NCBI RefSeq assembly: GCF_022539505.1
Contig: NC_061508.1
Span: 30,126,256-30,190,255, forward strand
DNA: 64,000 bases
Direction of reading: 5' to 3'
DNA from: Lolium rigidum
Taxonomy: Eukaryota; Streptophyta; Magnoliopsida; Poales; Poaceae
The number at the start of each line of letters is the position of its first letter. Within the stretch, counting starts at the first letter, position 1. Below, one piece after another: positions 57,553-64,000 of the stretch. The notes beneath the pieces are model-generated. The model was not told where the DNA came from. It searched no databases and saw only the letters and a list, made by a program, of their open reading frames with translations. The position numbers and the translations under genes are program-made.

Positions 57553-59290
57553 TTCTCCCCTTTGATCGTTAGGTTTAACTTCATTTGCCCATTCTCTATA
57601 GGAATAATAAACCAAAGTGAGGTGTTACAACAACCAATAAAATGCTATTGAACCTCAACACTTATAGCATACCAGCCTATTTCGAAACGGATAACATAAT
57701 ACTTATTGGGAGTGGTTCTTACTGTGGTCCCTTTATTCTAGAATCATAAGGCTTTCGGTAATCCCATGCCGGCAACATGCTCACGAAAAATACTGGGTGG
57801 TAAGCCTTTCGTTAGCGGATCCGCAAGCATACGAGTCGTACTTATATGCTTAACATTAGTTGTATGATCATGGATTCTATACTTCACAACATGATACTTA
57901 ATGTCAATGTGTTTGGCAGCATCACTTGACTTGTTTTTATTCGCATAGAAAACTACGGGTTCATTATCTCAGTACAATAGAAGTGGTTTTAAAATGTTGT
58001 CGACTACTTTAAGTCCGGGAATAAAATTCCTTAGCCATACAGTCTGCCCAGTGGCCTCATAACATGCTATAAACTCTGCTTGCATCGTAGATGAAGCAAC
58101 TATCGTTTGTTTGGAGCTTTTCCACAATATAGCTCCTCCGGCAAGTGTGAATATATAACCTGACGTGGATTTCTTACTATCCACACAACCGGCATGATTA
58201 GAATCTGCATAACCAACAACTTGTAGGTTATCAGACCTTTTATATGTAAGCATGTACCATTTTGTTTCTTGCATATAACGCAAGACTTTCTTTGCGGCCT
58301 TCCAGTGGTCTAGTCCTGGATTTAATTGGAATCTGCCAAGCATCCTGGTTACAAAAGCCAAGTCAGAGCGTGTACAAACTTGTGCATACATAATGCTTCC
58401 GACAACTGAAGCATAAGGAACCGACTTCATCTGACCAGTTTCAATTTGGTTCCTCGAACATTGAAATGTCCCAAACTTATCACCCTTGACTATTGGAGCA
58501 GGTGAGCCAGAGCACTTATGCACCTTGACTATTGGAGCAGGTGAGCCAGAGCACTTATGAACCTTGACTATTGGAGCAGGTGAGCCAGAGCACTTACACA
58601 TATTGAATTTCTTTAGTACTCGCTCAAAGTATGCCTTTTGTGATAGTCCCAACACACCTTTAGACCTATCTTGATGAATCTCAATGCCGAGGACATATGA
58701 AGCTTCACCCAGATCTTTGATATCAAAATTGGAAGACAGAAAATTCTTGGTCTCGTGCAGCAGGCTAATAATATGTCATCCACATACATGACTAATATTG
58801 TGAACCTACTGCCCTTAAACTTAACATAAATGCAGTTGTCCACAACATTTTTAGTAAAACCAAAAGTTCTAATAATCTTATCGAACTTGAGGTACCACTG
58901 TCTTGAAGCTTGCTTCAAGCCGTAGATGGAATTCTTCAGACGACATGCTAAACTTTCCTTTCCTTCCACAACAAAACCTTCCGGCTGAGTCATGTATACA
59001 TTTTCATTAAGGTCACCATTTAAAATGCCGCCTTAACGTCCATTTGATGCAATTCTAGGTCGAAATGAGCTACCAGAGCCATGATGATCCTAAAAGAATA
59101 TTTAGATGACACATGAGAGAAAGTCTGATTGTAATCGATTCCTTCTCTCTGCGTGGAACCCTTTGCCACAAGTCTAGCTTTGAACCTTTCGATGTTCCCT
59201 TTGGGGTCGTACTTAGTTTTGTAGACCCATTTGCAGCCTACTCTTTTGGCACCATTAGGAACTTCTAAATTCTACAGCGACATCACACGA
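57553..59290 (-). pseudogene. Copia reverse transcriptase and RNase H remnant
   Basis: The minus strand enters at RT: VPNGAKRVGCKWVYKTKYDP, FDLELHQMDVKAAF, LKNSIYGLKQASRQWYLKFD, and the catalytic VMYVDDILLA. A frameshift near 58740 follows. RNase H then runs in the frame ending at 57969 (VVGYADSNHAGCVDSKKSTS; WKSSKQTIVASSTMQAEFIA). The tail continues LPPSIFREHVAGMG in another frame. Stops and frameshifts abound. Gag, protease and integrase are deleted: RT begins about 60 bp from the 5' LTR. Confidence 0.8.
58485..58601. repeat. 39-bp triplication in the Copia pol remnant
   Basis: Three tandem copies starting cttgactattggagcaggtg at 58485, 58524 and 58563. They repeat the peptide KCSGSPAPIVKVH in frame. 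Confidence 0.9.
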
Positions 59291-59292
59291 TC

Positions 59293-59588
59293 GACTCGAT
59301 AGCCATCTACAACACCTAGTGCACATGAAAAGAGACATGTAGAGATGCATTACGGGGCATTCAAGATCCCATCGATGCCTGCGTGAGACAGGCTTGGTGC
59401 GGCGGTATTGATGATGAACTGGTGGTTGATGATGATCTGGAAATCCTCCTGATACCCTCCGTCCGCCACCTACACTGCCCTGGAACAACATGGCGAGGTT
59501 CCAGCCTTCCCGTTGCTTATGCGTGGACTGCGATCGGTGTAGAGCTTTAGGAATATCTGGGAGCAGCGAGACTAAGCGACTTAGGTGA
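59293..59588 (-). repeat. Partial Copia 5' LTR
   Basis: Aligns with 54444-54466 joined to 57045-57313. Cut at 59588 by the Retand-type element. Confidence 0.7.
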
Positions 59589-60140
59589 TGTTGTGGGTAT
59601 ACTTCATAGGTGTACCATCGACAGTGCCTAGATCCGGCAAGCCCGGGTGGCCCACAGACGGTGATGAGGCATGTGGCCCATCGGGCGGCCCAGTTGCTGT
59701 TGATCATGAAGGAAGAAGTCCAGCCCAGGATCGGCAGGCCGGATCCGCACCGACATAAGAGTAACCCGGATCCATGGAGGCCCATGAGGAACCCGGATCC
59801 AAGTACGACGTATATGGAAGGCGGATCCGTGACGTGCACGGCAAGATATTGTACCGTAGTTAGACCGTCCGTAATCCGGCTAGGACTCTCCATGTAAACC
59901 CTAGATCCGTGCGCCTTTATAAGCCGGATCCCGGGAGCCCTAGAGGCACAACCACAACTCATTGTAACAACGCGAAAGCGCCCGGATAATTCCGGACAAG
60001 CAGCAGTAGGCCCCGTTATCGTGCGGGTGTTCCGAAGCTGGGTAACTCGCGTACCACCGTCCCGTGTGCACTCCGCCCTATGGCCCCTACTTCTTCTCCC
60101 CTCGTGAGGATCCCTCCTCCGAGGTACCGTCGATTAGGCA
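59589..60140 (+). repeat. 5' LTR of the Retand-type element
   Basis: The start is fixed by comparison with the uninterrupted Copia LTR. The end is estimated from the ca before the primer site. Confidence 0.65.
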
Positions 60141-60148
60141 ACGACGGT

Positions 60149-60166
60149 TGGCGCCCACCGTGGGGC
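60149..60166 (+). other. Primer binding site (Lys-tRNA)
   Basis: tggcgcccaccgtggggc, complementary to the 3' end of plant tRNA-Lys(CTT). Confidence 0.75.
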
Positions 60167-60204
60167 CTGCGGCGTCTGGAGGCCGGAACCGGGAGGGTTC
60201 CGCC

Positions 60205-63200
60205 ATGGGAAGCTACGACGACACCATCGCTGTGGGGCGTGTCCTTTACGCCGGAAATCTGCCGATCGTCCCTCCGGATGAGTGTTGGATTCCGGCTAAA
60301 ACCGACCCCATCAAGCTCTCCATCGTCCCAGTTGGCGGCATACACATCTTCATCGGGGAAACCGTCGATTCCGACGGAAACCCACTGGTAAGTAGCGCTG
60401 ACGCGACCGCCGCTGAGCAGGACGCAGTCGCGAAGATCCGATCAGAGACGCTGGAACTTCCTAGCAAAGATTCCGCCTTGGATCTGGAAAAATCAAAGCC
60501 CACCCCATCCGCCCCTGAGCAGGAAACAAAGGTGGAAGACCAATGCAGATCCGCCTGGGTCTCCCAGGTGTTAGAGAAGCAAAGGTGTCACTTCGTACAC
60601 TTCTTGGCCCATACCGCCGGAACCGCCCCTCTTGAAGTCGGAGCTGGTCCCGAGCAGGAAGAGGCACCGGAAAACGGCGCCGACCCGGATCAGGCTCAGC
60701 CTGTCGGAGAAAGCGAAGCTCCGGTTGAAGAGTCGATCTTGGGCAATCTGAGCCCAATTTCCGGCGACACCCCATCCATGGAATCTGATGACTTCGTGCG
60801 CAAGTTGGAGGAGTATGGTCTCGGCGATCAGCCTGAAGTCAACTCCGCCCAGCCGAAGCAGGTTCTCGCAACGGTAGCAGCGCTGGGACAAACCGGATCT
60901 GGAGACCAAGTCAGCCAATCTGAACCATCCCAACAAGGATCTCCAATGTCTCGGGTGCGTCCCCAAAGGGATTCCCCTTCGGAGGAAATCCTGTCAGCAG
61001 AAGAGGTGGCCGCACGAGCAGTTCTTAACACACCTATAACTCCGGGCCACGCCGCAGATCTGGAGGCTCTAGAGACCGCCAGAAAGGAGATGCTGGCCAC
61101 AGCCAAGAGGCTCGCCGACACCGAAGCTGCATTAAAGATAGGAAGGGCAGATCATGCAACCTGGCTGGAAAACTTCGACAGACAGGACCGCGAGATTACT
61201 AACACACTCGAGCACGTCAAGAGCATGAGGGCTGAGTGGGAAGTAAAGATGACCTACGCGCAGGCGGAGGCCGATCGTATTGTCAGAGAAGCAATTCCGC
61301 CTCGCAGGATAGCCTTCAACACGCCCGCAGTTCACCAGCCGCTGGAAACTCCAAAGGACAACATGCTGAAAGCAGCGGAATTGCTGAAGAAGAAGGACGA
61401 AGAAGTTGATATCAACCATCTCCGCACACTTGTCGCTTCAGCAATGCAGCAGCAGAGCAAGGCAGATACTTCGCGCAGGTTGGAATCCAATCCGGATAAC
61501 TGTGTATCCACCGCGCAGAAGGACGCCCGCGCCGATCGGCACCCTGACGATGAATCACACACCGGATCCTCAGAGCGCAGAAGAAGGGCCAGGGAACACC
61601 CAAATCCGATCCCCGTCCCATCACAGACGCCTCCGTCGGATCCAAGAAAGGGAAAGGATGCGATGTACTCCGGACGAGACAGATACCGCAACCCCTCTCC
61701 TCCGCCCAACGGTTATCCGCGACCCCCTCGCCGCCGTAGTCCAGCCGGAAACACCAGGCCCATAGGGCACGGTGCGATTGTTATCCGCGACAACGTGCTG
61801 CCAAGAAACAGAAACAGGAGCGTTCGCCGGAACCTCGCCGGAACCAGAACAATGTTCCTGAGCCCGAGCCCAGAAGGAGTCGGAATGAAGACCGCGGTCC
61901 AGAACCTCGCCGGAACCGCAATCCAGAACCTCGTCGGAGCCGCGACCCAGAGCCTCGTCGGAGCCGTGACCCGGAGCCTCGCCGGAATGACCAGGGCAGC
62001 CAGCGCCAAGGCGAAGGCAGCCACAGAAGCCGGAGTCAGCACCAGGAAGGTCGTGGAGATTCAGATGGCGGAAGCAAGAAGTCAGACCGCCCACCTCGCA
62101 GGTCTCCCTCACCACCACCTAGCGGTGGCGGCGGAGGTGGAGGCGGAGGCAATGGCCGGAGATCTCGCTCGCGCTCAAAGTCTCCCCGCCACGGCTCGCG
62201 CGACGCACGGGACCGCCTTAACGAGTACAGAACGGACTACATTGGTCCGAAGTGCTTTGGCAGGATGATTCGAGAGGAACCAAAGCCAAGGAGCTCCCTC
62301 AAGCTACCCGGAAATCTGAAGCATTATGATGGCACCGAAAGGCCGGATACCTGGATTGAGGACTACTACAATGCAAGTAACCTTCGCCGGAGGAACCCCT
62401 AACATCGCCGCCGCATGCTCCAGCTTGTACCTTGTAGGACCAGCCCGGATCCGGCTCGGCCGACCTCGAGAAGAACTCCATCTTTTGCCGGTTCGACCTG
62501 AAGACCGCTTTTGAGAAACACTTCGGGGGCACCTACAAAAGACCTGCCACAACGAAGCGACTTACAAGCTTGTATCCGAAGAAGGGAGAAACCTCAAGAA
62601 ACTTCCTCACACGATGGTTGGCATGCAGGAACGAGTGCGAAAACGTCGATCACACCACCGCCATGTACGCCTTTATTGGTGGACTGCAGAGAGGAGGATT
62701 GCTGAGGCATAAGCTTACATGTTTGGCTAACGCCAACAAACTGACTTTGGATGAGATGATCTCCATTGCCAGTGATCACACCGCCGCCGATGACGACGCA
62801 GGCGGTGATATCGCAGCTACAAGCAATCCCCTGCACCAGCAAAAGAAGAACCGTGATAACGGTAACAACAGCGGCCACAAGCGCAAAAACCCTGATGACC
62901 AGAAGAGTGGCGGATCCGAGATGGTCGCCATGGCGTTCCAACGCGGAGGTTCAGGAGGCGGAAGAGGACGTGGCCGTGGAGGCGGAGCCGGCAGGGGTCA
63001 GCAGCATGGCACTGAGGTCACCGCTGGCGGATCCCGCGCCCCGCAAACCTACGAGGAGTACAGAGACATGCCCTGCCTGGCCCACTTGGATCCGGCTACA
63101 GGGAAGTCCACTCATACCAACCGCAACTGCAAGTGGGTCAACGACCTCAAGAACGACCCGGAGGCAGGATACAAGCGAGCCCGGAAGCACCGCCCACGCG

Positions 63201-64000
63201 GCAAAGGAGGCAAGGGCAAGAACAAGGACAAGGAGGAGGACAGTTCCGAGGCGATGGACGAGGATGATAACTCGCCGGATCCCAAAGCCGGATCCGCAGG
63301 AAAATCCAACCCCTTTGAGAAAAAGAGCGTGGGGGCTTACCACACCTTCCTCGGAACCCCCACAGTCCGTGCTACAAAATCAGCTACCCGGATCCTGAAC
63401 GCCACAGTTCCGGCTGTGCCGCAGTATGTCAGGTGGTCGGAAGTTCCGTGCACATTTGATAGGGAAGATCATCCCGCCATTGTGCCAAAAGAATACTACG
63501 CCTTGGTTGTGAGTCCCCGCATAGACGGGTATGACTTCTCCAAGTGCCTCATGGACGGCGGAGCCAGCTTGAACATCATGTACCTGGAGACTCTGGAGCG
63601 GATGAACCTCACCAAGGAACAGCTCAAACACAGCACCACCGAGTTTCACGGCGTGGTTCCGGGTAAGAAGGCGAACTCCCTCGGCAGCATCACACTTCCC
63701 GTGGCTTTCGGCGATGTTCATAATTTCCGCGAAGAGAAGATCACGTTCGAAGTTGTGCCCTTCAAGAGCTCCTACCATGTCATCTTCGGCAGGCCCACCT
63801 ACCACAAGTTCCACGCAAGGGCGTGCTATATCTACAACAAGCTCAAGATGCCGGGTCCCAATGGTATGATCACCATAACCGGAGACTACAAGAAGGCTCA
63901 TGAGTGCGAGTTGGGCGAAGCCGCCTCGCAGAGTCCGTCATATCCGGAGAAGAGCCGAAAGGCTACGTGGCCGCGGTGGATCCGACCGAGATGCGGACCA
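60205..64000 (+). pseudogene. Gag-protease gene of the Retand-type element, frameshifted
   Basis: Starts MGSYDDTIAVGRVLYAGNLP. An acidic/Gln-rich region and a coiled-coil-like stretch (ALETARKEMLATAKRLADTE) follow, then an Arg/Ser-rich PEPRRSRD repeat (about 61830-61985) reached only after a frameshift near 61800. The gag core KHYDGTERPDTWIEDYYNA is broken by an extra base near 62375 and again near 62455. It resumes as DLKTAFEKHFGGTYKRPATT, FLTRWLACRNECENVD and MYAFIGGLQRGGLLRHKL. The protease at about 63545 has CLMDGGASLNIMYLETL, the DGG(A/S)S variant I associate with Tat-lineage elements, and ends VIFGRPTYHKFHA. The window ends before reverse transcriptase. Confidence 0.75.

Larger units (their letters stand above)
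54444..59588 (-). mobile_element. Copia retrotransposon with internal deletion, 3' LTR split by a DNA transposon
   Basis: The 3' LTR is 54444-54466 plus 57045-57552 (about 531 bp after removing the Harbinger-like insertion). It lies behind a polypurine tract (aaaggggagaa on the minus strand). The other LTR is partly present at about 59293-59588 and is cut by the Retand-type element. Only the C-terminal half of pol remains between them. Five bases gtgac precede 54444; the partner duplication would lie beyond the window. Confidence 0.7.
59589..64000 (+). mobile_element. Tat/Retand-type Gypsy retrotransposon (cut by window end)
   Basis: The LTR 59589-60140 starts TGTTGTGGGTATAC. A primer site tggcgcccaccgtggggc (60149-60166) matches the 3' end of tRNA-Lys. 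A long gag and a protease follow. It is inserted in the Copia 5' LTR after aggtga. The reverse transcriptase, integrase and 3' LTR would lie beyond 64000. Confidence 0.8.

Noticed and set aside
60846..61121. Minus-strand ORFs across the Retand gag
   Set aside because: Antisense shadows of a clear gag frame.

Overview
The window looks like nuclear DNA from a cool-season grass (Pooideae; a wheat, oat or ryegrass relative). Three spliced plant genes sit in a dense, nested bed of LTR retrotransposons, LINEs and MITEs. The LTR families (Athila-type with Asp-tRNA primer sites, LTRs starting TGATACGTC) and the Stowaway/Tourist MITEs are typical of these grasses. The exact species cannot be fixed from sequence alone.

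Layout. 1-17.1 kb: a broken acidic-protein gene fragment split by an Athila-type element (B, 316-16947, + strand). Element B is itself split at its left LTR tip by a second Athila-type element (A1, 320-7217, - strand). Both insertions are proven by 5-bp target duplications. 17.1-18.9 kb: unrecognised sequence with a short tandem repeat. 18.9-26 kb: an Athila-type element related to A1 (A3, - strand) that has lost its 3' LTR and carries a LINE-like retroposon. 26-27.25 kb: a Copia 5' end whose LTR stops a few bases from the next gene. 27.26-29.9 kb: a group C MAP kinase gene (- strand). 30.25-41.98 kb: a LINE with a 16-bp target duplication, split by a complete Athila-type element (A2, 31571-38289, + strand). 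42-47.8 kb: MITEs, a gene fragment and a decayed LINE. 47.8-50.0 kb: an eight-exon FAD-dependent oxidoreductase gene (+). 50.8-54.3 kb: a plasma-membrane H+-ATPase gene (-), convergent with it. 54.44-59.59 kb: a Copia element whose 3' LTR contains a Harbinger-like transposon carrying B3-domain and proline-rich sequence. 59.59-64 kb: a Tat/Retand-type Gypsy element inserted in the Copia 5' LTR and cut by the window end.

The three host genes are unrelated in function (signalling, redox/tRNA-modification-like, proton pumping) and are not an operon. What links them is that transposons crowd their flanks. A LINE lies about 350 bp upstream of the inferred MAPK start site, a Copia LTR lies 4 bp past the MAPK stop, and another Copia lies about 200 bp upstream of the inferred H+-ATPase start site. 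The most unusual points are: a Trp-to-Pro change in the MAPK activation segment; an AUG-stop (ATGTAA) minimal uORF in the presumed H+-ATPase leader; GC-AG introns in two adjacent genes; and one LTR family carrying different internal coding modules. Transcription starts, splice sites and insertion histories are read from sequence only.
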